A stretch of DNA of 64,000 bases from Macrobrachium rosenbergii (taxonomy: Eukaryota; Arthropoda; Malacostraca; Decapoda; Palaemonidae): contig NC_089768.1 in NCBI RefSeq assembly GCF_040412425.1, forward strand, positions 1,609,001 through 1,673,000, given 5' to 3'. This document shows, piece after piece, positions 10,801 to 22,815 of the stretch; position 1 is the stretch's first letter, and each line of letters begins with the position of its first letter. The notes under the pieces were generated by a model. The model was not told the origin of the DNA and searched no databases. It was given only the letters and a program-made list of their open reading frames with translations. Made by a program: the position numbers and the translations under genes.

Positions 10801-11639
10801 AGGCTGGAGTAAGATGAGAGATGGTCCTAAGAGGGCATATCTCAATCCGACGAGTCTCGTAAGGCGCGTGCAGAGCACGGACAGGAACCCTAAACAAGAA
10901 TCACATGCCACCCAGGGAACAGTTCCCTGGGACACCACAACTGAAGAAGCCTCTCGTCCGTAGCTAACTCTCAACTGAGGAGAAGAAGGCTACTTCAGAT
11001 AGAAGACTAGGTCGCAAGGGACTATGTTCTTCACAAATAAAAGGGAGAGAAGCAACCCTCGGCGGAGAAGACGAGGAAGTCCAGACTTGAAGAGCGACTC
11101 TGACCCGAGAAGAAGTTCCATCAACGACACCATCAGCGAAGACGGATCCAGTCCCTGGGACAGTGTTGCAGAGGACTTCAAGGGATATCCAGCTATATCC
11201 ATTGCTGCTCAGCGAGAAAGCCTGTGCTTGCAAGGAAAGCTGGAAGGTCTCCCAGTCTCAAACACACAGGGAAGTACTGCCTCAAGAACCGCTTCTTGTG
11301 TAGCTGCTACAGGAGGTTGGGTCAAGCAGAACTCTTCTCGATGCCTCGGTTATCAGGTCAGATGAAGGCGAAGTCTTCAAGTATTTGTCTGTAACTCAGG
11401 GTGAGCAATGCTTGTGAACCCCTAGCGAAATGGACAAATACGGAGGGAAAAAACGTCCATATCGAGTTTTTCCCAAAAAGACAGCATGCCTCACCGAAGC
11501 GGCCTCTGGTCTGGTGTGAAGGAGCGAGAAAAACTACCGACTTGTTGTGCAGGGAGGCAACAGACGGATGGTAGAAATTTCTCAGTTGAGCAGTCTCTGC
11601 ATGAATCTTCGTGAAGAAAAGAGTGAGCAGCACGTTCTG

Positions 11640-12850
11640 TCCTGATCACTCAAACCCGAGGCCAGGCTTGCCTACCAATACATCCCCACCAGGAATGCAT
11701 CTGGTTAACTGAGCTGTCGAGTGTGCAATAGATGAAACAGGAGGAAAAAACCATTACCTCTTTGTCAACAAATCCCACTACTATGGTTTTGTTGTTCAAT
11801 GAAACCATTGAGTGTCGCAAAACTCATCCTGAATTCTTGGACGGCCAAAAGGCTGCCCTGAGCCCAGCATGGTCATGAGAAGGTACTAATTGTCTCAGTC
11901 ACACACCTTCAAGACAAGGTCTTACTGGTGTGCACCTATTCCTCAATCGGTGAATCCATAACTAGACACAAGATGTGAGGGGAATATGCAAGCATATTCG
12001 AAGGTTCCTTCAATCAAGCATTAGTCTAACTCCTTCCTCATACTTCCAAAAGGAAAGAAGGACGGAGGAATGGAAGCAGACTTCCATTCTCCACCATGGG
12101 GAAGCTTCTGCAAGATGACATGGTACCGAGACAATTAGCTCTACCCGGGCTGGCATTTCCCGAATCGGGAGTACGGGAGAGGAGGTGGGATGGAAGTTCG
12201 ATGGAAAGAATTGCAGAGACCTAAGGGAAATGGATACTTCTCCTGAAGGAATCTATTCCCAGGTCTCGGCAATGTCGCTGCCAGTTCCAGGGATTCGATA
12301 AGTATCATTTCGTCCAGGCATCAGCAGTAGGAGAACTACTTCTGGTCAATACTTCTTTTCTCTCTTCCTTTTGTCCCTCCTCCCATATGGGAAAGAGGGT
12401 GGAAAGAGACACAGTTATGTGCACTTTCCTAGAAGGGAAGAAGAGGACTATGTGTTCTGCAATCTTCTTCTGAAGCCTGGGACTTCTTAGCTAAGGAGTT
12501 GAGGGGGGCTGGCTTGAATTCAAGGTCGAGTCGAGATGACTAAGACCCAAAGGTCTTGGCCATTGTCCAAAGGACAAGGCAGTGCCCTGATACAAACCTT
12601 GATTACCAAGGTATCTGGCAAATCTCTGAAGGAGGAAGGCAGAACCAAGTAAAGGTTCGTTCCTAACAGTCGAGCCAAATCGGGACTTACGAAACCAGAG
12701 ATCTGAATTGGGACAAAGTCCTTCTTCTACGCACCAGAATTGCCCAAAAACTGCAGTCAGCAAGACCATTCGAGGCAAGAAGAATTCATATTCTGTCAGG
12801 CAGGGGAGAAGTTTGGTGTCTCGACCTGAATTAACTCCGAAGAAAAGAAT
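11640..12850 (-). pseudogene. DIRS E RT and RNase H region, decayed
   Basis: The minus-strand stretch around 12540-12640 corresponds to the RT motif FQFRALPFGLSTxP (here YQGTALSFGQWPRP). The same decayed motif occurs in G at about 24330-24370. The region 11800-11860 reads like the ILELKAAF segment of RNase H (TTGGCCGTCCAAGAATTCAGG on the minus strand). Further down, 11720-11800 resembles the SDNTTVVAYVNKQGG part of B. Stops and indels are frequent. The assignment rests on parallel reading with G and B. Confidence 0.5.
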
Positions 12851-15800
12851 TCATCAGGTCGAGAACGCTCTCGGAAGCCAGGACTGTGGCGGACCGACAA
12901 TCTCGGCCCCTCGGGAACTGCAAGGGTTGCGATGATGAAGATTATTCATTAGGGGAGCCGCGGTCCTGTCCCGGGGATCCTCGCGCCGACGAGGGCAATC
13001 GCAACTTGAAGAGGAAGACCATTGCTGTTTCCGAAGCGTGAAACTCCTGTACCTCTTCCCTTGGAGGGAGACCTTGACAGATCCCATGACACCCTCCTAG
13101 GCTACCTGGTTATACTACAAGAGAATCGGGGGACCGACACCCAAAGCACGCCAGGCAGCCGAACTCTGAAGAAGTTCGTCGGAGCTCTCTCTGTCCATCT
13201 CGCGCCTCTCGGAACAACCGAGAGGAGAAGAGAACATGTGAGGAGAAAGAGTACTGTATCCCTACCTGTCCTGCCAGTAATATAAGCAGGAAAGGCGGAA
13301 TGTGAGCGATAATCCACCGAAGGAGATTACTGCCACACGGGGGAAGAAGAGCACTTGTGCCATGGCAAAGCGCTTTCCTGGGAAGAGCAAAAAGTTCACT
13401 CGAACACAGACGAAAACCCGAATTGGAAAAAACCGAGTAGGGCCGAGCCGAGCCGCACCGAACCAAGCCGATCATGCAAACGTGATCCAGCTGGTTGGTA
13501 TGCGGTGGACTGGGAGGCAGGCGGGGCGAGCCAAGCCAGTCTTGTAAGCGCCACCAGGGGCTGAGCCCAGCCCAGCTGATCGCGCGAACACAATCAGAAC
13601 TGGGCAGGCCAGAACTTGTCTGCCGTGAACTATTGCTAGTTTCCTGAACTCTAAACTCCTTTGAGGCCGAGGCTTCTTTAGAAGAAAGTTCAAAGGGGAC
13701 TTCTGTGTCTATCTTGCATGCTCGAACCCTAAAGTTCAAGACACAAGAATGAAGCCCGGTCGAGCAACCGAAGCAGCTGGCGGGCAATATCGAGACACCT
13801 GGCGTCTCGGCACCCAGACACCTGGGTGCCCCAGCAACCAGACACCTGGGTGTCTTGGCACTTTCTCTCGTCCTGTGCTCATGATTCATAGAATTCGAGC
13901 TACCCACCAGACTCCCAAAAATAGGGAGCGGCTGCTTTCAGTTTCCTAAGAGATCGAAAGAGCCAAGCACAGAACCAGTCTTAGATGCAGACTTCCAAGA
14001 CTGGCAACGAGGGCGTGGCCTCGAGAGGCCGCACTCTCCCGGCCCCCGAAACGCAAGACCCCACAGGAGAATGCGAATCGGTTTCCGCCCGAGGGCGGGT
14101 AAAGCAAACGAGAGAAACTTGTCTCCCTGAAGAGAGTCTGTCCCTTAGAAGTCCCGCAGGACTCCCAAAGGGAATCTCTTCCCTGCTTCTTCTGATGTTC
14201 AAATCGACAGGATCGAGACACCAGGCTGGAAACCCGACCGAGCATTGACAAGCACTCGGGGAGTTCTTGTGGTGCTGGCAGGAAGAGCCGAGACACCTGG
14301 GTGCCTCAGCCCTTTCTCTCGCACTGCTCCCGAACTGGGCAGAGGAAAATCTCTCCAGACCAGATCGGGATATTCGATATTCCATAGAATCTTGAGCACT
14401 CAGAGTGGCTCGCGAACGAGCGCCCAAAGCAGCCCCCATCTTAGAGGCGGAACCTCTAGGACTGGGAATGGGATCGCAAACTGAGGTCTGCGCGCCCGCA
14501 GCTTCCGAAACACAAAACCCACGGCTATGCGAATCTGTTTCCTAACCCGAAGGTCGGGAAGAGCCAACGAGAGACCCACTGCCTCCTCGGAAGGAGGCAG
14601 TCCCTAGACGTCCAAGGGCATCAAGGGGAAGAAGCAGCCTTCCTCTCCTTCGGCCGACAGAGGTCTGTCCGATTCTTGGGACCCCCTTGGACCTCGGGAG
14701 AGGAAGGGAAGATGCAGCAGAAGACAAAATCAAAGACAAGATGAAGAAGACGGCGGCTACTTCCATAGGACGGCTTCCTTCACCTCCACTCCCACATCTT
14801 CTACAGGATGGTGGACATGAAACATCGTAACCTTCAGGGCAGTCAGGCAGGAACACAACGGATGTGGCCCAGGGCACCACCACCAGGAGAAGCAGCAGGC
14901 ATGATCAGGACAGCAGATGCAAGAGCTACGGCAGCGTTTCGGAAGGCAGGAGCTACTGCAACAGCCAGGAACATCACTTCAACAGGGCAACTTCCTTCAT
15001 CTTCACGCTGACATCTTCTACAGGATGGCGGACATCGTAACCTCTGGGGCAGCTGGTAGGAACACAACTGAAGCGGCCCCGGGCACGACCACCAGGAGAA
15101 GCGGCAGGCATGATCAGGACAGCTGATGCAGGAGCTACGGCAGAGGTTCGGAGGCCAGGAGCTATTGCAACGGCCAGGAACGTCACTTCCACAAGGCGAC
15201 TTCCTTCCCCTTCACGCCGACATCTTCTACAGGATGGCAGACATCGTAACCTTCAGGGCAGCTGGCAGGAACACAACGGAAGCGGCCCCAGGCATGACCA
15301 CTAGGGAAAGCAGCGGGCACAATCAGGACAGCCGATGCAGGAGCTACGTTAGTGGTTCAGAAGGCAGGAGCTACTGCAAACGGACAGAAATGTCACATGA
15401 GTCACCAGCAGCAACAGGAACGATCAGGGCGGCTACAGCAGGAGACCAGGAAGAGCAGCCCAGAGACTGTCGTTGAGTTAACAAGAGCATAACACAGGGA
15501 ACAGCAGGAGCAGATGGACTACAGATACGCCAGAGGCAGTGCAACAGCATACATGAAGACCAGCAATGACAGCAATCAATCCACATTGGCAGGAACAGAG
15601 TCAGAACGATCCCGACGTGGAAATATGTCATCTAACCTAGTAATGTGGTCGATCCTGAAGCAACACTAAATGAACGTCGGGACTGCTTCAAGCGAGATAT
15701 CCTTTGATATATCCAGCCAACTACTGCTGTGTCTGCGATGCTCACTGTCAACCTGAAAGAAAATGCAAAGATGATTAGTAGAGGGAGACTCCTCTCCCTA

Positions 15801-16440
15801 CAAGGAGAACTGCCCTACACAGCAGGAGGTACTCTAGATTGCTCCCTGCCCTTGGTCTTCGCCCGACGAACGAGCGAAGAAGGCGAAGGAGAGAGATCTA
15901 CTAAAGGGGAGAAGGAAGAACCTCCGGGAAGAGAAAAAGGACGGAAGGGAGGCTACCAAGGGCTCTGTGGAAGTGGAACTTACCAACGATGCCCGCAACC
16001 TCCCACCCAGCCCGCAGATCTCCAAGCGCAGGCGGCGAGCAACACTTGGCATAAGTAGGAAGGAAGTGAGGAAGCCCAAGAAGGGAACTAACTCTTACTT
16101 CCCGATCAATGTAGGAGAGCGAAGATATTACGTCGCAAACTATATCTCCGAAAGTACAGGGGCACCTTCAGTATTTACTTTTAGGGCTGTTGGAAGAGAA
16201 GCATTACCACTCGGTTACGCTACTCCAATTACGCCCTTGGCCGTCAAACCCAAGACAAAGCGCAGGGAACGACGGCTTACGCAAGGTTAACACAAATCAC
16301 GGGTTTGTATTAATAAATATCAAACACACATATATATAAACACAAATACATTAAGATCCCACCAGGATAATAAGAGCTTAACGACAGTCAGGCAGAGAGA
16401 ACCAAAAACACGTCAGCAACGCATGACGGCCGAAAGCAAA
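12850..16440 (-). pseudogene. DIRS E gag region, decayed
   Basis: No frame longer than about 260 codons survives and most are broken by stops. Homology is visible at the DNA level. Segment 15430-16440 parallels 47141-48175, and 13020-13290 parallels 23330-23600 on the opposite strand, giving similar peptides when both are read in matching frames (LEGDLDRS, TLLGYLV, RGTDT). A Cys-containing gag start like those of B and G was not found. The stretch 14760-15400 is a tandem repeat and 13785-13860 holds short repeats of ACACCTGGGTG. Confidence 0.5.
14760..15400. repeat. About three tandem units of 209-217 bp in DIRS E
   Basis: ACATCTTCTACAGGATGG recurs at 14794, 15011 and 15220 (spacings 217 and 209). 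The intervening sequence, including ATCAGGACAGC and GCAGGAGCTAC, also repeats. Units differ by scattered substitutions. All reading frames overlapping this stretch are short. Confidence 0.85.
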
Positions 16441-16597
16441 CTGGAATGTTACATCCGGGCAGGCGGGTATTCCCGCCCACCTGGCGGCATTTACTGCCTA
16501 ACCACTTTGCTCAAGAGTTTAACGGCCGTTTCCAGCCTACGCCTGAAAGTAATTCCTAATGTAAAGGACCGATGGTTTGTATATCGTGTTGGAACAA

Positions 16598-17604
16598 ATG
16601 CCAAATTAATCCAAATTATAAAAAAAACAGGAAAACTATATTTTGTACTATACTTTACCCTGCTAGCGTATCTCCACACTTTTTCATCAGCCTACTGTAG
16701 GGCTCACTTAACAATGAGCTTCGCAGCGGCCTAAATAGGTTCCTACTCTATGCTAGGCCATTTTTCAACTGTCTCCTTTGCCAAACTTCCCAAGCACAAG
16801 GAATGGCAGCGCCTATGTCACACATACGGGAGCACAGCCTCTGCTCGCTAGCTTAAGGGGTCGATAGCATAGCCAATCTACGGGCCGGGAGCTTAACCTA
16901 ATCTACCGTAAGTATCACACACATTTCTTCTGGGTTTCCCGTAAAATTATTAACACTTACCGTAATCCGACATTTCATCGAACTTTCGACGACTCATTTT
17001 GCTATTTGTTCTCCGTCTAGTGCGTTATAACAAACAGGAAACGCAGATTCTTTAGACAACTCCAACTGTGTGACGGAACTTAGCAACGGTACAATTATTG
17101 TTGTCGTGGGATTCTTCTTCTTATCACAAACATGACCTGGCGGCAACCATGTTCTAAGACAAATCCCGCCCACTACTACTACTAATGGAGCTTTAATGTT
17201 TGTACAGAACTCAATATCGTTCGCCTAATGTACTGTAGATCATAAAGTGCTATTTTCAAGATCATATGTTTTTTATGTCTCAGCAGAAAATTCATAAGAT
17301 AAATATACAAGCAAATCACCAGAGCCTGTACGTGAAAAACTAAAGGCAAATTTGAATGAAACGGAAGAATGAACAGTACCAGATACATTTTATGGACACG
17401 TAGTTATTTAGATATCAAAACATAGAGTGTGAAAACGATTATATTACTTGGATGAACGGACACTATTGTGCGTTACTGTACGGAGATCCTATGTGCATAG
17501 AAGTCTAGTCAGGGGAAAGAATGCAACAAAATGTTCGTCAGGGAGATGTAAGCAAATTTTAGGCAGATATGCATCAGATAAGCGAGTTGGGAACCATGCT
17601 CGTA

Positions 17605-17605
<1 letters not shown>
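16598..17605. other. Unique-looking non-coding DNA
   Basis: No reading frame, tRNA or recognisable repeat is visible after the end of DIRS E. Composition is mildly AT-rich. Confidence 0.6.
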
Positions 17606-17687
<82 letters not shown>

Positions 17688-17740
17688 TATGTGTGTGTGT
17701 GTGTGTGTGTATGTGTGTGTGTGCGCGTGTGTGTGTGAGA
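17606..17740. repeat. (TA)n-(TG)n compound microsatellite
   Basis: About 75 bp of TA dinucleotides is followed by about 45 bp of TG with a few CG and TATG interruptions. Confidence 0.95.
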
Positions 17741-18690
17741 GCCTATTTATAAGATGTATTCAATTGTTAAAGAAAGAATACAACAAAGAGCAAGATGGAA
17801 TCCTGCTTGTCAGTATACGTAATTATTGAGGACACAATTCAAAAGATACGCGAGACGGTTTGCGTGCTTGTCAGTGATCTATATACAGAATTGAAGTAAA
17901 TGGTAAAAATCGATAAAAAAAAAACTTCGCCTGGAGTTTCAGATATCAACACAATTACCCTTCACTCTGAATATAACACAAAAAGTTTCAAATAAAGAAA
18001 GTGTGAAGAGGTTTCATACTATAAATCAGATTAAGAGAGTTGACGGAATATATCAAAGGCTCTGAAGAAATAAAAAGATGGAGAAACAGGATAACAGGAA
18101 TAGATTCGGCGATGAAAAATTATTAGAGAAGTTTCTGAAATTACTCAAGAGGAAGAAACTAGAGGAAAACCTTAGATAAATTATGAAATAGAAGGGAAAT
18201 ATAAGACAGAAAAGAACTAGTTAGGAGAAAAGAACTAAAAAGCTGAATAACGGAAACATTAAATATAACACATAAGATCTTAATGATGACAAAGAAGAAA
18301 CTGAAAACCACATGAGAGCAAATGAAGGAGATATGAATGCCAAGCAGGTTTTATATAAGAAGAAATAAAATAAAAGACAATATTATTTTGCAATACTATG
18401 TAGACAAGAAAGTCATGAGGGTAAGATAAGCTCTAATAGTGACTGTAATAAATCTCAGTAGAGCTTGAAATTTTGTGTAACGGAAGATATTGCTAAGTAA
18501 TGGAATAAAACAGAATGCAAATAAAGTTGTAGATTCAAACATTGTTATTTTTGTTTTTGTTTTCGACCCACTGCGTTCGAGAAAACACCCTATAGGGTCA
18601 TAATTAAAATAAACAAGTAAAAAACGCTTCGAAGCTTCTTCGCGGCAATCGTATTTTCTGCACATAGTATAATATACTATACGAAACTCT
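17741..18690. other. A-rich non-coding DNA
   Basis: Purine-rich sequence without a frame longer than 90 codons. The minus-strand frame at 18396-18665 has no recognisable domain and is probably chance. Nothing else seen. Confidence 0.5.
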
Positions 18691-18699
18691 CAGCTACGA

Positions 18700-18975
18700 C
18701 CGGGCAGCGTTCAGTTGCTCCCCAGATGCAGTCAAACGAAGGTGCATCTGCGACGCCTCCGTAAAGCACTGCCAGACGCATGATCCATGGCTAGCCTTAA
18801 TCTTAGATAAAATAAAAACTGCTGAGGTTAGAGGCCTACAATTTGACATGTTTGATTATCGGAGGGTGGGTGATCAACACACCAATTTGAGCCCTCTAAC
18901 CTCAGCAATTTCTAAGATCTGATGGCAGCGGACAGACAAAGCCATCGCAATAGTTTTCTTCTACAGAAAACTAAA
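18700..18975. repeat. Probable dispersed non-coding repeat with internal inverted repeat
   Basis: TGCTGAGGTTAGAGG near 18821 is answered by its complement CCTCTAACCTCAGCA near 18893, forming a hairpin with a 55-60 nt loop. A second small palindrome (TTTTCTTCTACAGAAAAC) follows at about 18952. The sequence reminds me of a repeat common in decapod genomes, but I cannot name it. Confidence 0.45.
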
Positions 18976-19950
18976 ATTCACTCACGCTAGTTTATTCCAT
19001 GTCACTATACTTTTGTTTTGAAGCGGTAGCAGTCACTTAGGAATCAATATCTATGGCCAGTTCTGTCCCAAGTCCTCTCAATCTCCTCATCTAATCTTTT
19101 CAGTGTCTCTCATTTGCCAAATGATTCACATCAAATTTGTGAAATCTCATGAGATTTGTATTTTTAACAATAACTGATCTACATGACCATACCTTTGAAA
19201 ACGGAAACAGACACTGGCATAGTATCTCTCTACATTATGTGACCCACACTTAGTCTTATCTTTTCTTCACTGCTATGAATTCATTCACTAACAACTGGCT
19301 CATATTTCGATGTGTAATGCCTACTATTCACAGCAGTTGGCTAAAAAAATATATATTGAAATCTAGCTATTCATGTAATTTGCTATTCTCAATTACTTCC
19401 CTCTCAGCCTTCAGCAGTCCCAAAGTAAATGTGTAAGTGTTTTTCTTACAACCAAGTGACAATGAGTTTGTATTGCAGAATAGGCGAGTGTGAAGTTGTG
19501 TGCTTACCTGTTTGTCCACGGTGCCAATTCATGATCTCCCGACGTGGAAGATTCCTTTAAGATTAATTAATAATATCTGAAGATTTATATGCCACCGTGG
19601 CAAGAGTTCATGTAAATTTAACTAATTTTAGAGGTTGTATACCATTGTGTGGTTATTCTCTTAGTAAGATTAATTCTCTATCTTGTGAGATTTTATCATA
19701 GATCGTAACTTACTTGCTATTGGCACTACTTGATTTGTGAACTAAAGTAAGAGCAGTGTCAAGGAGCTGGTGAGGAGCTCCTGAGTAACGTCCTTCTGAT
19801 CTGTGTAATTATAATTTAATTAGTGAAAACTTGCTTTTCCCCTCAAATTCCATTTACATTTACTGTTAACTTACTTCTTTTTGTGTGTGTGTCCAAATCA
19901 GTCAGATTGTTGTTCAGCTTGTGATTAGAGCTAAATATACCCTCCCTGGC
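18976..19950. other. Non-coding DNA with one donor-like site on the minus strand
   Basis: No long reading frame. On the minus strand a short ATG frame (MNWHRGQT) runs from 19532 to 19508 and ends at ACAG followed by GTAAGC, a good splice donor. This could be a first coding exon of a divergent gene, but eight codons are no proof. Confidence 0.3.
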
Positions 19951-19957
19951 CACTCCC

Positions 19958-20101
<144 letters not shown>

Positions 20102-20107
20102 TCGTAC

Positions 20108-20466
20108 ATAAATAAAGATAAAATCACATGAAGGAAAGCGGAAACACTGGAGTGCTGCGAGGCCTTTCGACACTAGTCCTTTACTTAGCAGAAACGGAAA
20201 CACTGGAGTTCTGCGAGGCCTTTCGACACTAGTCCTTTACTTAGCAGTCTGCTAAGTAAAGGACTAGTGTCGAAAGGCCTCGCAGCACTCCAGTGTTTCC
20301 GTTTCCTTCGTGGATTCTGCTAAGTAAAGGACTAGTGTCGAAAGGCCTCGCAGCACTCCAGTGTTTCCGTTTCCTTCGTGGATTCTGCTAAGTAAAGGAC
20401 TAGTGTCGAAAGGCCTCGCAGCACTCCAGTGTTTCCGTTTCCTTCGTGGATTTTATCTTTATTTAT
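20108..20466. repeat. Palindromic array of a 68-bp unit (two inverted, three forward copies)
   Basis: Forward units start at 20248, 20316 and 20384 (TCTGCTAAGTAAAGGACTAG). Two copies lie in reverse orientation at about 20133-20246. Outside the units the arms still pair (AAATAAAGATAAAATC at 20110 with GATTTTATCTTTATTT at 20450). The whole forms a palindrome of about 350 bp centred near 20247. The unit resembles 3' sequences I associate with crustacean Penelope-like elements; this link is from memory and unverified. Confidence 0.85.
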
Positions 20467-20505
20467 ATATTCATCACGTTCCATATTTTCGTGATTCAGT
20501 TATAC

Positions 20506-20583
<78 letters not shown>

Positions 20584-20595
20584 CGTGTGTATAAC
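20506..20595. repeat. (TA)n-(TG)n microsatellite
   Basis: About 36 bp of TA is followed by about 45 bp of TG. Confidence 0.95.
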
Positions 20596-21053
20596 TGTTT
20601 ATGAGCATTTGTGTATGTGTATATAGATAATGTTTATGTATATGTATTACATATGTATGTAATGCAAACACACGTACAGTATGTTCATATAAGTAGGCCT
20701 ATATTACAGTGTGTCAGTGTAAATATTGTAAGGGTGACAAATTGCGCCTCTCTTTCCTTGTGTTTCTTTTTTCAGATGTACATTAATCACGTCATGCATT
20801 TTACCTGTCTTTATTTCAGATTCTCCGTGTTCCTCATCTTATGCATCATTGTGTGGCCTCTCTGCCGATATGTATATCTACCTTTTATATGCCATATAAC
20901 AACTGTTGTATGTATTTTTATGCTTGTCAGAAAACGCAAATCGTGTATGGACGTTGCGGGGGGCCTTGGGTCGCCCGCTACCTTTCCGTCCGGTTTTTGT
21001 CTTATAAACACCTGTCGAGAATAATAAAGGCCACCAAAATCACTTTCATGCAT
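20596..21053. other. Non-coding DNA; unassigned frame ending at a polyadenylation-like signal
   Basis: An open frame at 20611-21024 has no family resemblance and begins in low-complexity sequence. The last part (about 20940-21024), GC-richer, ends at TGTCGAGAATAATAAAGG, containing AATAAA. It may be the 3' end of an inserted element. No firm call. Confidence 0.3.
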
Positions 21054-21063
21054 CATAATAAAG

Positions 21064-21179
21064 TTCTCATCCAACCTACCCATCTCACAGACTCATCATC
21101 AACATAGAGTTACGGGCTGCTCGAGGAGCAAGAGCCCGTGCTGGCACAAGGCCAGCTAAATTTAAAACAACAACAACAA
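21064..21179 (+). mobile_element. Short retroposon (SINE-like) with (AAC)n tail
   Basis: The direct repeat CATAATAAAG at 21054-21063 and 21180-21189 flanks 116 bp ending in a run of AAC triplets. The body includes GAGCCCGTGCTGGCACAAGG. The target duplication and simple-repeat tail support target-primed reverse transcription. The element is too short to assign to a family. Confidence 0.65.
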
Positions 21180-21189
21180 CATAATAAAG

Positions 21190-21944
21190 AATCAGTCTTT
21201 TACCCCTGACTTTTCTTGAAGCCTCACAATGTATGCTATATGAATGCATGTACATACTTTTAAGCATATGAGTATCCAGATACATTAACTGCATATTTCC
21301 TATTCACCATTATTCAAATGTTGGAATCACCATTTCAGAAATGAATCTTTCACTGCTAGAAGAATCCTGGATTGGCATGTATCCTGTAATATATTACTTT
21401 ATTATAACAGACACAGACATAGCCTATTATGTAGGTTGCAACAAAGTTATTTGAGGAATTCTTAATTTATGGTTTATCCAGTTACAGTATAACAAAGGTG
21501 CTAGAAGCCGTTGAATGGCAATATTAATAACTCACGATTAAAATGTATTATTTTCCCTTAAATAAGAGGCTATCATACAAGGGGAAAATGCTGGGGAGAA
21601 CCCATGACAGCAAGCAAAGAACGTGAAAAATATCAAGTATAAGGCTGTCAGAGCGCCCTCTTAGTTTCTTTTTTTTGTGCAAGAACCTTTAAGCCTGTGC
21701 CTCCGGTTTGTGCACTGCGGTCAGGTATTTCTGGTAATTCATTATGCTTATCATACAGAAGTTCCAGCTTGCCGGAGACAAGATGTCAACCAATTTGGCG
21801 TCTTGACTTGCACGTGTGGCCACCATCCAACGCAAACGCAGTCTACCTCTGTCATCTCTATGATAATTATGTCGACGTAAACTAAACGTCAGTGACAGAA
21901 GACGTCTCGTAAAATTATTGATTCCCCTATATATTCAAAACAGA
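21190..21944. other. Upstream region and presumed promoter/5' UTR of the host gene
   Basis: No repeats and no long frame. The last 30 bp before the start codon include CCCTATATATTC (about 21926), which could be TATA-like but is too close to the ATG to be trusted as the core promoter. The transcription start cannot be placed from sequence alone. Confidence 0.35.
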
Positions 21945-22047
21945 ATGTCTGAAGGAGGAGGAAGCCGACACATTAAAGATTACATGCATGAGACCTTTAT
22001 CACATATAATAAACTGAGGTCCAAAAAGGCCATTTCGGTTCCGGAAG
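21945..22047 (+). CDS. Host gene, first coding exon (probable FPGT-like N-terminus)
   Basis: ATG at 21945 has A at -3. The exon encodes 34 residues beginning MSEGGGSRHIKDYMHETF and ends after the first base of codon 35, at GAAG followed by GTGAGT, a good donor at 22048. The downstream exon at 48328 starts with the two bases needed to complete this codon (Gly). HIKDYMHETFITYNKLRSK looks like the amphipathic helix at the N-terminus of fucose-1-phosphate guanylyltransferase (GDP-fucose salvage), just before the FWD motif in the next exon. The frame also runs on unspliced to 22130, but that part shows no similarity. Exon reality is fairly likely; the family name is less sure. Confidence 0.6.
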
Positions 22048-22130
22048 GTGAGTTGGCTGCTAAGGTTTCGTGGACCAAAGCCCATACTCTCGTAGAATTA
22101 GGGATTATCCCATTTTCGACTTTGAAATAA

Positions 22131-22509
22131 TATTCTTATGAATTAAAGTGTGCTTTGAAAGTTTCTGACGTTCGTTTCTTCGGCGAATGACCCAGCCAAC
22201 CACAACTGACCTAACGTAACCTAAGGTACCAGGTTCCAATCCTGGTGCATGATATGAGTTTGAAAACATTTCCATAAACAGTATAGTAGTAGCCTATGCA
22301 GTGGAGGGAGACGGGTAGTTGTTGCCGCTTAATATAAACTTTCTTATACTCTGGGTTACACTGAGGGGTCTATGGGGAGCAAAACCCCTCTGGGCAGGTC
22401 TGGGCAGAGTGGCCTAGGTCAGGTTAGGACCCCCTCTCCTAGCCAGATCAGGGTACGGTACCCTAAGTCAGGTTAGGAAGGTAAGGTCTGGTTAGGTCAG
22501 GACACAGTC
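22131..22509. other. Intronic DNA with a tRNA T-arm-like hairpin
   Basis: CCAGGTTCCAATCCTGG near 22228 has the stem and loop of a tRNA T-arm and fits the B-box consensus GGTTCRANYCC. No acceptor, D-arm or anticodon arm can be folded around it, so it is at most a relic. Several CCTAACCTAA-like words lie nearby (22205-22500). Nothing else seen. Confidence 0.35.
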
Positions 22510-22815
22510 TTCTAGGAAATTTTAGTTGTTCCTATACAAATACAAACCTTTGGTCTTTACGTGTGGGAATACCTTCAGCACGGCTGGAACTGGCCTCTTA
22601 ACTTTAAACATGGTGGTTAAGGTAGTTAACTAGCAACAGTAGGGTGGGAGTCCCGCCTGCCCAGTTGGTGCACACTCACTTTACCTTCGGCCAATGTCAG
22701 AGAGAGGCATGTCGCCTCTGACCACCAACCGTTCGACTGCTTTTGGTTTTAGATAGTTTCTTTTTGAATTATTGTGAATACTGTGTATACCTGGTATGTA
22801 TTTGCATGCCTGTAG

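Larger units (their letters stand above)
9513..16597 (-). mobile_element. DIRS-type retrotransposon E (family 2), degenerate
   Basis: The right end (9513-9860, split by the MITE) and the left end (16490-16597) are inverted copies sharing CCTTTACATTAGGAATTACT, followed by the TTTCAGGCGTAGGCTGGAAA region. The inside matches, in inverted orientation, the family-2 pieces at 22510-25098 (G) and 47141-48175 (H), and more distantly B. Coding potential is badly decayed. Order on the minus strand: leader and gag 16440-13300, RT about 12100-12850, RNase H about 11700-11900, tyrosine recombinase about 10200-10800. No internal complementary region was found. Confidence 0.75.

Noticed and set aside
20611..21024. 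137-codon frame read as a membrane protein (hydrophobic middle part)
   Set aside because: Starts inside low-complexity TATG repeats, no homologous pattern, and hydrophobicity follows from T-rich DNA.
22220..22250. tRNA gene suggested by a perfect T-arm and B-box
   Set aside because: No acceptor stem, D-arm or anticodon arm in the preceding 60 bases; kept only as a relic note.
22180..22500. Interstitial telomere repeats (CCTAACCTAA / TTAGG words)
   Set aside because: The words are scattered and not in tandem; too few to call a telomeric array.
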